Origin: Lysobacterales bacterium
GTDB taxonomy: Bacteria; Pseudomonadota; Gammaproteobacteria; Xanthomonadales; Marinicellaceae
Reading direction: 5' to 3'
DNA length: 32,166 bases
Assembly: GCA_026996795.1 (NCBI GenBank)
Contig: JALWKC010000273.1
Span: 1 to 32,166, forward strand
In this document: piece by piece, positions 10,547-16,971 of the stretch
Numbering within the stretch: the first letter of the stretch is position 1
Layout of the letters: each line of letters opens with the position of its first letter
Position numbers and translations under genes: made by a program
The notes under the pieces: generated by a model
Databases searched by the model: none
Told to the model about the DNA's origin: nothing
The model's input: the letters and a program-made list of their open reading frames with translations, nothing else

Positions 10547-10575
10547 TGGAAAAAAGGCCCGATTTAGGCTATAGT
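10547..10575 (+). promoter_or_regulatory. possible promoter upstream of the hairpin array and tRNA-Ser
   Basis: TGGAAA (10547-10552) and TATAGT (10570-10575) are separated by 17 bases. Predicted transcription starts near 10582, just before the first hairpin at 10586. The -35 part overlaps an A/T-rich imperfect hairpin at 10533-10555. Moderate match only. Confidence 0.35.
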
Positions 10576-10585
10576 TCGCAACCTC

Positions 10586-10694
10586 AAATCGTCTGGAACG
10601 ATTTTGAACGGCTGCAAGCCGGCCCCGAGAAAACGAGGGGTGGCGCACAGGACGTGCGCCATAATGCACCGGTCTGGCAAAGCGCAGCTTTGCC
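10586..10694 (+). other. array of five consecutive perfect hairpins, candidate structured RNA
   Basis: Five stem-loops follow one another with almost no spacing. H1 has arms AAATCGT/ACGATTT (10586-10604, loop CTGGA). H2 has CGGCT/AGCCG (10609-10621, loop GCA). H3 has CCCC/GGGG (10623-10640), with an inner tandem G.A mismatch and an AAAA loop. H4 has TGGCGCAC/GTGCGCCA (10641-10661, loop AGGAC). H5 has GGCAAAGC/GCTTTGCC (10676-10694, loop GCA). The 14-base linker between H4 and H5 contains a 13-base word identical to part of tRNA-Ser. No reading frame, Shine-Dalgarno sequence or direct-repeat unit is seen. It lies downstream of a possible promoter and upstream of tRNA-Ser, so it could be an independent small RNA, a tRNA leader, or DNA-level secondary structure. 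Function unknown. Confidence 0.5.
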
Positions 10695-10733
10695 CGCGCC
10701 ATGAGTGTGCAGTAACAAAGAATTGATGCGTTT

Positions 10734-10823
10734 GGAGAGGTGGCAGAGCGGCTGAATGCACCGGTCTTGAAAACCGGCAGGGATTAACGTCCCTCGTGGG
10801 TTCAAATCCCACCCTCTCCGCCA
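10734..10823 (+). tRNA. tRNA-Ser (anticodon UGA), CCA encoded
   Basis: A 90-nt class II tRNA. Acceptor strands GGAGAGG (10734-10740) and CCTCTCC (10813-10819) pair fully, followed by discriminator G and genomic CCA. The anticodon stem CCGGT/ACCGG encloses loop CTTGAAA, giving anticodon TGA, which reads UCA. A long variable arm (stem GGGA/TCCC) and the GGTTCAAATCC T-arm are typical of tRNA-Ser. Confidence 0.97.
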
Positions 10824-10833
10824 AATAACTGAA

Positions 10834-10863
10834 GCCTGGCAATCTGCCAGGCTTTTGTTTTTT
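10834..10863 (+). terminator. intrinsic terminator of tRNA-Ser
   Basis: Perfect eight-base arms GCCTGGCA (10834-10841) and TGCCAGGC (10845-10852) around a 3-base loop, followed by TTTTGTTTTTT. It lies 10 bases after the tRNA CCA end. Confidence 0.92.
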
Positions 10864-10870
10864 CCGGTGT

Positions 10871-10891
10871 GCCCCTTGCCTTCCAAGGGGC
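10871..10891. other. perfect hairpin in the peroxiredoxin upstream region
   Basis: GCCCCTTG (10871-10878) and CAAGGGGC (10884-10891) are perfect complements with a 5-base loop. No T-run follows on either strand, so it is not a standard terminator. It lies 58 bases before the peroxiredoxin start and could be an operator or part of the leader. Confidence 0.4.
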
Positions 10892-10948
10892 GTGGCTTTC
10901 TATTGAAGCCTGTTTCCAGTAAAATGTTTCTTTTTAAGGACAAATCAC

Positions 10949-11398
10949 ATGAGCTTAAAAGTCGGAGACAAAGCGCCAGATTTCACCTTGACTGCCGATA
11001 ATGGCAAGCCTTATCAACTGTCCAAAAACATTAAAGACAAAGTCCTGCTGGTTTTTTATCCCGGTGATGGCACTCCCGTCTGTACCGCCCAGTTATGTGA
11101 GTACCGCGATGGCCTGGACGAATTCAAATCACTAGGTGTGGATGTTGTCGGCATCTCGGCAAACGACAGCAAGTCACACAAGAAATTCAAGAAAGATCAA
11201 AATCTGCCTTTCACCTTGCTGACGGATGAAGGGGGCAAAGTGGCTGAAGAATTTGGCGCCAAGGGTTGGTTTGGCATCAAGCGTGCGGTTTATCTGGTGG
11301 ACAAGAACATGAACGTCAAATACGCGCACGTGGAACCGGTTTCGGTGTTTCGCCGCAGCCTGTCTGAGTTGACCGATGCGATCAAGCGCTGCGCCTGA
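10949..11398 (+). CDS. bcp: thioredoxin-dependent peroxiredoxin, Bcp/PrxQ type
   Basis: A 149-aa cytoplasmic peroxiredoxin that reduces H2O2 and organic hydroperoxides using thioredoxin. The peroxidatic Cys45 lies in YPGDGTPVCTAQLCEYRD and the probable resolving Cys50 five residues later, the C-x4-C spacing of PrxQ. The AhpC/TSA start KVGDKAPDFTLTADNGK and the RAVYLVDKN strand are intact. AAGGA (10936-10940) lies eight bases before the ATG. The gene is single, bounded by the tRNA-Ser terminator upstream and its own terminator downstream. It is somewhat shorter and more divergent than E. coli Bcp, so the family call is firm and the symbol less so. Confidence 0.9.
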   Translation: MSLKVGDKAPDFTLTADNGKPYQLSKNIKDKVLLVFYPGDGTPVCTAQLCEYRDGLDEFKSLGVDVVGISANDSKSHKKFKKDQNLPFTLLTDEGGKVAEEFGAKGWFGIKRAVYLVDKNMNVKYAHVEPVSVFRRSLSELTDAIKRCA

Positions 11399-11428
11399 CG
11401 CCTATTGTTGAAAAATCGCAATATAAAT

Positions 11429-11449
11429 ACCGGCCTTGAGCCGGTTTTT
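11429..11449 (+). terminator. intrinsic terminator after the peroxiredoxin gene
   Basis: ACCGGC (11429-11434), loop CTTGA, GCCGGT (11440-11445), then a run of T to 11449. It lies between convergent genes. The minus-strand side has only an A/T-rich tail, so it may serve the minus-strand operon weakly. Confidence 0.85.
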
Positions 11450-11484
11450 GCGTTATGTGCCTGTCTATCAGCGTATGGGTAAAA

Positions 11485-11763
11485 TCAGGAAAAGTGTTTG
11501 TCCAGCTTTTCCTGAATTTTGGCTTCCAGCAGTGGCTTGATGGCCATGGCTAGAAAACCCAGTGTGGCCTGGACTTCAATGCTCTCGGGATTGACAGCAA
11601 CGGTTCCTTCCACCCCTGAGCCGGCAAAGCCATAGGCGTTTTCACCCACGTTCTGTATTGAAACGCCATACTCATGGCTGAGCTCTTCCAGCAGTTTTTC
11701 TGCTTCAGTTATGGCCTGGTCGTGGTTCAGGCTGTGCGTGTGTTTTATCTCGATGTGTGACAT
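11485..11763 (-). CDS. polyhydroxyalkanoic acid system family protein
   Basis: A 92-aa protein recognised by overall pattern: an N-terminal HIEIKHTHSLNHDQAITEAEKL helix, a central GFAGSGVEGTVAVNPESIEVQATLGFL beta region and a C-terminal IKPLLEAKIQEKLDKHF helix. This matches the small family often annotated with PHA granule gene clusters. Its biochemical role is not established; association with storage granules is a family-level inference. It is the second gene of a minus-strand pair, 16 bases after ppk2, and probably co-transcribed with it. No phaC, phaP or phaR gene is in the window. Confidence 0.8.
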   Translation of the reverse strand: MSHIEIKHTHSLNHDQAITEAEKLLEELSHEYGVSIQNVGENAYGFAGSGVEGTVAVNPESIEVQATLGFLAMAIKPLLEAKIQEKLDKHFS

Positions 11764-11779
11764 GGGCAGTCTCCAGAAA

Positions 11780-12649
11780 TCAGGGGTTTTCTTTTAGCAA
11801 GGCGGCCAGCAATTCTCGTTCCTTTTCGTTGTAGGCCGGCAGTTCCGGGTAATTGGGGTTCATGTTTTCCAGTTCGGCCTGCACAATGGCAGCAGTCAAG
11901 GTGCGCATGGTTTTCTTGTTATCGGCGGGAATCACGTACCATGGTGCCTGAGGCGTGGACGTGTGCCAGATCGTGTCCCGGTAGGCGGCCTGGTATTCAT
12001 CCCAATACAGGCTTTTGGCGTAATCCTTGATACTGAATTTCCATTGCTTGTGGGGCAGGGAATAGCGGCGAATAAAACGCCGCAGCTGTTCAGGGCGAGA
12101 CACATTCAAAAAAAACTTGATCACTCGTGTGCCGTTGTCACTTAAATGTTTTTCGAAGGCGTTAATGCTTTCATAGCGGGTTCTCCAGAAGTGGTCGTTC
12201 ACCGGTGGTTGTACGCCCTGGCTGGTCAGCCATTGAGGGTGGACGCGCACCACCAGTGTTTCTTCGTAATGACTGCGATTGAAAACCCGTAGCTGGCCGC
12301 GTTCGGGTGTGTGCTTGTGACATCGCCAGAGGAAATCGTGGCGCAGTTCTTCGGCCGATGGTTTTTTGAATGAGGCGACCGAAAAGCTGGCCGGATCGCA
12401 GCGTCTGAAAACAGAAGCGATGGTGCTGTCCTTGCCGGCTGCATCCATGGCCTGAAAAACCACCAGCAAGGCTTTTTTTCTTTCCGCAAACAGGGCTTCG
12501 GCCAGCTTGCCAATGCGTTTTCGGGCAGGTTTCAGCTTGAGCCCCAACGCGTTGACGGTCTGCTCGGCCAATGTTTGATCGGGGTAGGTGCCGGTTTCGG
12601 CAGGATCAATGCGAAAGGCATTCAGAGAGGCAGTGGTGTTTTCTGGCAT
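11780..12649 (-). CDS. ppk2: polyphosphate kinase 2 family protein
   Basis: A 289-aa cytoplasmic kinase that moves phosphate between polyphosphate and nucleoside (mono- or di-) phosphates. The P-loop-like QAMDAAGKDST starts at residue 66. The lid/active region has FNRSHYEETLVVRVHP from about 123, and the C-terminal DYAKSLYWDEYQAAYRDTIWHTST and PWYVIPADNKKTMR segments are PPK2 hallmarks. It has a single PPK2 domain. The sub-class (AMP, ADP or nucleotide-triphosphate forming) is not decided here. It is first in the pair with the PHA-system protein, which links polyphosphate and carbon storage. No obvious Shine-Dalgarno sequence is seen before the ATG. A TTGACT box about 110 bases upstream is a possible -35 without a good -10. 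Confidence 0.9.
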   Translation of the reverse strand: MPENTTASLNAFRIDPAETGTYPDQTLAEQTVNALGLKLKPARKRIGKLAEALFAERKKALLVVFQAMDAAGKDSTIASVFRRCDPASFSVASFKKPSAEELRHDFLWRCHKHTPERGQLRVFNRSHYEETLVVRVHPQWLTSQGVQPPVNDHFWRTRYESINAFEKHLSDNGTRVIKFFLNVSRPEQLRRFIRRYSLPHKQWKFSIKDYAKSLYWDEYQAAYRDTIWHTSTPQAPWYVIPADNKKTMRTLTAAIVQAELENMNPNYPELPAYNEKERELLAALLKENP

Positions 12650-12814
12650 GCGGGATTAAGCGTGGTCAAGAAAAAACCATTGTGCGCCATTTTGGCATCC
12701 AGCTCAAGAGGGGCAGTGTATTGGATATTGCTGTAAAGGCAGAGGAAACATGGCCAGTCAAGTAAGGTGGCGCGATGATTGGCAATGACTAGCCCGGCAA
12801 CCAAACGAGCTTCC
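12650..12814. other. intergenic stretch between ppk2 and MITE copy 2
   Basis: No gene is supported here. It must contain the ppk2 promoter on the minus strand. Its last bases (GAGCTTCC before CTAA, 12807-12818) match the right end plus target duplication of the adjacent MITE, suggesting a leftover end of an earlier or nested insertion. Confidence 0.4.
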
Positions 12815-12818
12815 CTAA

Positions 12819-12978
12819 GGAATCTCTGTTCGAATCGTGACACGGCATCTTGTGGCGTAAAATCGTCCATTTCTGCGTTGCAAACCTTCACAATAGCTGG
12901 CTATTGCGTGCGGTTTGCGCCTTGAACTGAACAATTTTACAATACAATCTGCTCGCGCCAGATTCAATCAGAGCTTCC
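12819..12978. mobile_element. MITE-like element, copy 2 (IS5-type target duplication)
   Basis: A 160-bp relative of the element at 6320-6476, flanked by direct CTAA at 12815-12818 and 12979-12982. The left end GGAATCTCTGTTCGAATC matches the complement of the right end at 15 of 18 positions. The centre has the same palindrome (CACAATAGC/GCTATTGCG), here extended by different but still pairing arms (GCAAACC/GGTTTGC). The right third (CAGATTCAATCAG and the upstream CTGCT run) is nearly shared with copy 1. It is non-coding. The two copies are clearly diverged, so they are old or came from different master elements. Confidence 0.75.
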
Positions 12979-13117
12979 CTAAGCCACCGGGGTGGTGCTG
13001 GTACAAAATATGTCCCGAGCCATATCCTCTCACCCTTGTTGCGCCAGCAACAACCGTTTACCGGATTTTTCCTGTTGATTTCTCCGTGGATTTCTGGGTT
13101 TGATCCAGCCGTTTTGA

Positions 13118-13123
13118 TATAAT
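13118..13123 (+). promoter_or_regulatory. -10 box of the tRNA-Pro promoter
   Basis: Perfect TATAAT 18 bases before the tRNA. The expected -35 position reads TGGGTT at a 17-base spacing, a weak match. Confidence 0.6.
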
Positions 13124-13140
13124 CTGCTTTCACCTTGAGT

Positions 13141-13217
13141 CGGGGTGTAGCTCAGCCTGGTAGAGCACTGCCTTCGGGAGGCAGGGGCCGGAGGTTCGAA
13201 TCCTCTCACCCCGACCA
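13141..13217 (+). tRNA. tRNA-Pro (anticodon CGG), CCA encoded
   Basis: A 77-nt tRNA. Acceptor strands CGGGGTG (13141-13147) and CACCCCG (13207-13213) pair fully, followed by discriminator A and CCA. The anticodon stem CTGCC/GGCAG encloses TTCGGGA, giving CGG, which reads CCG. D-arm and T-arm (GAGGTTCGAATCCTC) are regular. Confidence 0.97.
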
Positions 13218-13220
13218 TTT

Positions 13221-14024
13221 CTATTCCTGTTCGAACGCGTTTGTAAAAATTAAGTCATTCTCGATCTGCACGTCATCAAAATCCGCACTTTCACTGCTTG
13301 TCTGCCGATTATCATTGGCCAGCAATAACTGTTCCACACACACAGGGCTTCCGGCCAGCACGTCCGCTGGAGAAACATAAATCAAGTCTCCATTCAGGAA
13401 GTAGTCAATCTGGTTGAGTGAGTTATTTGCTTCCACAGTCAGGTTGAAATAGCTTCCAACCGGCCAGAAAGCTCCCGTATCATCATAAATGTTCAGTCCA
13501 TCGACCCGGTTGTAAACCTGAATGGAACCGGATTCATGAAACTTGACACGCCATGAACCCGTACCATGCGAAGGTGCATTGGCAACCACATCATAGGAAG
13601 CTCCGCCGGTTGTAGAAAGACTGATTTGCAGGCTAACCCGGCAGAACAGATTTTTCGGCAGGCTACCTAAGTTAGGGCTGAACGCGCCAATTAGTGTGCC
13701 AGGTGGGTTGGCCGGATCGTTTGTCATCCGCAAATGTTGTGCGCCTGAAAATGGATTGTTATTGGCCACATAAGGCTGAGAGCTGCTGTTGGTGAAGCTG
13801 CTCCAGCCACTTTGCCCGCTGATCCACCCGGTTGAGTAGCCTTGGCTCATTTCAAAGCCTGTTCCGAAAGAAGAGAAAGTCTGGCCAGCTTGCCGGGTTT
13901 CCTGCTGATAAAAGTCTTTATGCGCCCCCTGTTCGGGCAGAGCGGCGGCATGGGCTGATATTAATGTGTTCAGCCCAAGCTGGACGCCCGCCATCAGCAG
14001 TACAATGGGTGGGATTTTATCCAT
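13221..14024 (-). CDS. unrecognised secreted protein
   Basis: A 267-aa protein of unknown function. The N-terminus looks like a signal peptide: a hydrophobic segment at about residues 5-20 and likely cleavage after AHA or AHAA near 27. The mature part is rich in Ser, Asn, Gly and Thr, contains many predicted beta strands, and resembles a concanavalin-like jelly-roll in texture (SYFNLTVEANNSLNQIDYFLNGDLIY), but no catalytic motif is visible. Two Cys residues may form a disulfide. The C-terminus ends DLIFTNAFEQE, similar to the IFxNGFE-type tails I recall on secreted proteins of some gammaproteobacteria; I cannot confirm this. AGGAG lies about ten bases before the ATG. The stop codon is only three bases from the tRNA-Pro CCA end, facing it, and composition looks more A/T-rich than its neighbours, so acquisition next to the tRNA is possible. 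Confidence 0.65.
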   Translation of the reverse strand: MDKIPPIVLLMAGVQLGLNTLISAHAAALPEQGAHKDFYQQETRQAGQTFSSFGTGFEMSQGYSTGWISGQSGWSSFTNSSSQPYVANNNPFSGAQHLRMTNDPANPPGTLIGAFSPNLGSLPKNLFCRVSLQISLSTTGGASYDVVANAPSHGTGSWRVKFHESGSIQVYNRVDGLNIYDDTGAFWPVGSYFNLTVEANNSLNQIDYFLNGDLIYVSPADVLAGSPVCVEQLLLANDNRQTSSESADFDDVQIENDLIFTNAFEQE

Positions 14025-14148
14025 CTTTTCAAATCTCCTGGTGAAGGGGGGCTTAATTACTTGTCACAAAATATCTGATGGCATTATCTATTTTCCGGCT
14101 ATTGGGAGCATCCAGTTGGTAGCAATTTAATTAGGTGCTTCAATATTC

Positions 14149-14733
14149 CTATGACGGTAGCAGGTCTTTCTCCGAAAAACTGTCGGTTGTGTAGCGGAAT
14201 ACCCGAATAGTGGGAGACCAGTAATCCGTTGGCAGTCCGGCCTTGCGCTTTAATTGACGCAAGAATTCGCGCTTGTCCGGTATCTGCTCCCACACCGAAG
14301 GCAGGAATGTACCGCTGTATGGGCCTTCCTTGAGAATCAGGCCGTCAATTTCGGGACGAATCTTCTCCAGCAAGTCTTCTTCGGAGCTGAACTCGATGGG
14401 TTCTGGCATGCTGAGGATAGATATTTCAATGTCGAGATCATTCAGCTCGCTGGCCTGCACCGGAGGAAAACGGGGGTCTTTGAAGGCTGCGGCAAAGGCG
14501 TTATGACTCACATCCAACGCCAGTGGTCGGGTGGGAATAATGCTGCCGATGCAGCCGCGCAGCTGGCCGTGTTCATGCAAGGTGACAAAGGAGGCCCGTG
14601 TTTGCTGCAGACTTTCCGGCAAGGAGGAAATGTCCAGCATCAAGGGTTTTCCACTTTCCAGTCCATAGCGGATGGATTCGCGCGCCAGTCGCAACAAAAT
14701 GGCTTTTTCCTGGGGTGTCAAGGGTGTTGTCAT
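14149..14733 (-). CDS. amrA: AmmeMemoRadiSam system protein A (AMMECR1 domain)
   Basis: A 194-aa cytoplasmic protein with the AMMECR1 fold. The invariant LRGCIGS motif is at 58-64, followed by the conserved HNAFAAAFKDPRFPPV and LDIEISILSMPEPI segments and the GLILKEGPYSGTFLPSVWEQ region. Biochemical function is unknown; the family is defined by association with a MEMO protein and a radical SAM protein, both present next door. It lies 75 bases downstream of the B component on the same strand and is probably in the same transcript. Confidence 0.93.
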   Translation of the reverse strand: MTTPLTPQEKAILLRLARESIRYGLESGKPLMLDISSLPESLQQTRASFVTLHEHGQLRGCIGSIIPTRPLALDVSHNAFAAAFKDPRFPPVQASELNDLDIEISILSMPEPIEFSSEEDLLEKIRPEIDGLILKEGPYSGTFLPSVWEQIPDKREFLRQLKRKAGLPTDYWSPTIRVFRYTTDSFSEKDLLPS

Positions 14734-14808
14734 GGTCTGTGCCTCGGTGATTGTGTTTTCTTATCTGTTGCCATTTTTGGCAATGGCGTCGTCAAGCCTG
14801 TCTATCGC

Positions 14809-15597
14809 TCAATAAAATGCATAGGCGCCATAGCCGACCACCCGATCCTTATCGCCGGCTGTGTCACCGGAATTTCTCAGGTCGATGGTTTTTGGCTTCA
14901 GGCTGTATTTTTTCGCCAGCCGGATTAACGCCCGGATACCGGTGGCCCCACAGGCCTGCTCATGGGTAATGGCATCATCGTGCAGTTCCTCAATGGCCTT
15001 GGTGGTGATGAGGTCAATTTTGTTGGCCGTGTCGTAGTCATGGTAGTGACTGAGGTCGGAGCTGATCACGATCAGGGTTTCCTTATCCAGTAGAAAGGGT
15101 TCCAAAACTGCTGCCACCATGCCCGGGTCGGCCTGGCCCACCACAATGGGCACCAGGGTGAATTCACCCAATACTTCCTGCAAAAACGGCAACTGCACCT
15201 CGATGCTGTGTTCCAGTTTATGCGCTTCGTCATAGGCTTGCACAAAGGGCAGTCGGGTGAGTTGCTCGATCACTGGCTTGTCCAGCGGAAGTAGCCTCAG
15301 GGGTGTGGCAAAGGCATCAACACTGGGAAGGGCCAGGCCAAAAAAGGGAACACGGTGCGCCGGCCCAACCACCACCACGCGTTTGATTTTGCCGCGCAAG
15401 GGCAGCAACAGTTTGTAGATGCTGGCGGCAACGGGGCCAGAGTAAATGTAGCCAGCATGGGGCGAAACGATGGCCTTGGGTGGTGGCCCCTGGGTTTGGG
15501 CTTCGGTCAGATAATGTTTGATCATTCGATCCAGTTCCACCGGGTCGGCCGGGTAAAACATGCCAGCCACGGCAGCGGGTCTGACGGTTGTGTTCAT
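14809..15597 (-). CDS. amrB: AmmeMemoRadiSam system protein B (MEMO1 family)
   Basis: A 262-aa cytoplasmic member of the MEMO family, structurally related to extradiol dioxygenases. Visible landmarks are VRPAAVAGMFYPADP at the start, SPHAGYIYSGPVAASIY with His47, VGPAHRVPF with His81, VISSDLSHYHDYDTAN, and HEQACGATGIRALI with a conserved Cys. These His and Cys residues form the putative metal or active site. No reaction is firmly assigned to the bacterial proteins. It is first gene of the minus-strand pair with component A and is divergent from the radical SAM gene across a 124-bp gap, suggesting a shared control region. Confidence 0.94.
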   Translation of the reverse strand: MNTTVRPAAVAGMFYPADPVELDRMIKHYLTEAQTQGPPPKAIVSPHAGYIYSGPVAASIYKLLLPLRGKIKRVVVVGPAHRVPFFGLALPSVDAFATPLRLLPLDKPVIEQLTRLPFVQAYDEAHKLEHSIEVQLPFLQEVLGEFTLVPIVVGQADPGMVAAVLEPFLLDKETLIVISSDLSHYHDYDTANKIDLITTKAIEELHDDAITHEQACGATGIRALIRLAKKYSLKPKTIDLRNSGDTAGDKDRVVGYGAYAFY

Positions 15598-15721
15598 GGT
15601 GCCTCCTGATTATTCGATTTATGCCAGCAAACGGATAAGTTTCCAGACTTGAAATATGCGCTTGCCGACCTTATTTCTATTTACAAAAATAGGCCCAAAA
15701 TCCGATAATTCAAGGTGCATC

Positions 15722-16858
15722 ATGGACATACCGCTCTCAGACAAACACGTTGTTCCGACCAAGTGTTGGCACAAACTGCCAGACGGCCGGGTTCGGTGCG
15801 ATTTATGCCCCCGCTTTTGTAAACTCAAGGAAGGTCAGCGCGGTCTTTGTTTTGTGCGCGCCAATGTGGGCGGTCAGGTCGTGTTGACTTCATACGGCAA
15901 GGCCAGTGGTTTTGCCATCGACCCCATTGAGAAAAAACCCTTGTATCATTTTCTGCCGGGTACGCCGGTGTTGTCTTTCGGCACCGCAGGTTGCAATCTG
16001 GCCTGCAAGTTCTGTCAGAACTGGGACATCAGCAAATCCCGTGAGCAGGACACGCTGACTGCGGAAGCCTCTCCCGAAGACATTGCCCGCGCGGCGAAGG
16101 CCACAGGTTGCCGCAGTGTGGCCTTTACCTACAATGACCCGGTTGTTTTCCACGAATATGCCATCGACACGGCCAAAGCCTGCCACGAGCACGGCATCAA
16201 GTCGGTGGCGGTGACTGCCGGCTATATCACCGAAGAGCCGCGCAAGGAGTTCTTTTCTCACATGGATGCGGCCAATGTGGACCTTAAGTCCTTTGATGAG
16301 GAGTTCTACTACAAGCTGTGTGGTGGCAAGCTGCAATACGTGCTGGACACGTTGGAATTCATCAAGCACGAAACCGATTGCTGGCTTGAAATCACCACCC
16401 TGATTATTCCGGACCACAATGACTCGGAAGAAGAAATCCACGCCATGAGTGAATGGATCATGGATAAACTGGGGCCGGATGTGCCACTGCATTTTACGGC
16501 CTTCCATCCCGACTGGAAAATGCGGGATATTCCACCAACACCGCCAGAAACGTTGATTCGCTGCCGCGAAATTGCCATGGAAAAAGGCTTGCATTACGTC
16601 TACACCGGCAATGTCCACAATACGGAAGGTGACTCGACCTGGTGTCATCAGTGTGGGGCCTTGCTGATTGGCAGGGACTGGTACGTGATCACGGACTGGC
16701 ATTTGACCCCTGAGGGCACATGCGAAAAATGCGGCACGCCCTGTGCCGGTGTCTTCGAGGAAAAACCCGGTGACTGGGGCCGCAAACGGTATGCAGTGGA
16801 CATGCGTTATTTCACCAATTCCCCTTTCACTGGTGAAAGCCCAGCGTCAAACCCGTAA
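15722..16858 (+). CDS. amrS: AmmeMemoRadiSam system radical SAM enzyme
   Basis: A 378-aa radical SAM protein of the PflA-like AmrS family. The 4Fe-4S/SAM motif CNLACKFC is at Cys91, Cys95 and Cys98, followed by QNWDISK. An N-terminal Cys cluster (RCDLCPRFCKLKEGQRGLCFVR) is a family feature. A C-terminal zinc-ribbon-like region has WCHQCG and CEKCGTPC. The substrate is unknown, and acting on or with AmrA/AmrB is inferred from co-occurrence. I chose ATG 15722 because AAGGTG lies just upstream; the frame is open from 15656 but the added residues are not family-like. It is divergent from amrB and ends at a strong terminator. Confidence 0.94.
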   Translation: MDIPLSDKHVVPTKCWHKLPDGRVRCDLCPRFCKLKEGQRGLCFVRANVGGQVVLTSYGKASGFAIDPIEKKPLYHFLPGTPVLSFGTAGCNLACKFCQNWDISKSREQDTLTAEASPEDIARAAKATGCRSVAFTYNDPVVFHEYAIDTAKACHEHGIKSVAVTAGYITEEPRKEFFSHMDAANVDLKSFDEEFYYKLCGGKLQYVLDTLEFIKHETDCWLEITTLIIPDHNDSEEEIHAMSEWIMDKLGPDVPLHFTAFHPDWKMRDIPPTPPETLIRCREIAMEKGLHYVYTGNVHNTEGDSTWCHQCGALLIGRDWYVITDWHLTPEGTCEKCGTPCAGVFEEKPGDWGRKRYAVDMRYFTNSPFTGESPASNP

Positions 16859-16918
16859 GGCATTCAGATTAGTCTTGTACCGCATAACCGTGAGATTAGC
16901 GCGCTAAAAAGCCGCAAT

Positions 16919-16951
16919 AAAAAACCCGATGCCAGCGGCATCGGGTTTTTT
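16919..16951. terminator. bidirectional intrinsic terminator
   Basis: Nine-base perfect arms CCCGATGCC (16925-16933) and GGCATCGGG (16937-16945), loop AGC, with six A before and six T after. It serves the convergent amrS and desaturase genes. Confidence 0.95.
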
Positions 16952-16971
16952 GTCCCCATAAAAGCGAGTTT

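Noticed and set aside
10593-10653. Firm call of a CsrA/RsmA-titrating RNA
   Set aside because: Only two of the five loops contain GGA and the flanking bases do not match the binding consensus well; kept only as one possibility.
10586-10694. Hairpin array as a CRISPR or integron attC site
   Set aside because: The hairpins differ in sequence and there is no repeat-spacer periodicity, cas gene or integrase nearby.
12888-13133. Small minus-strand frames across MITE copy 2
   Set aside because: They are made of the element's inverted repeats and lack a ribosome-binding site; related spurious peptides arise from copy 1.
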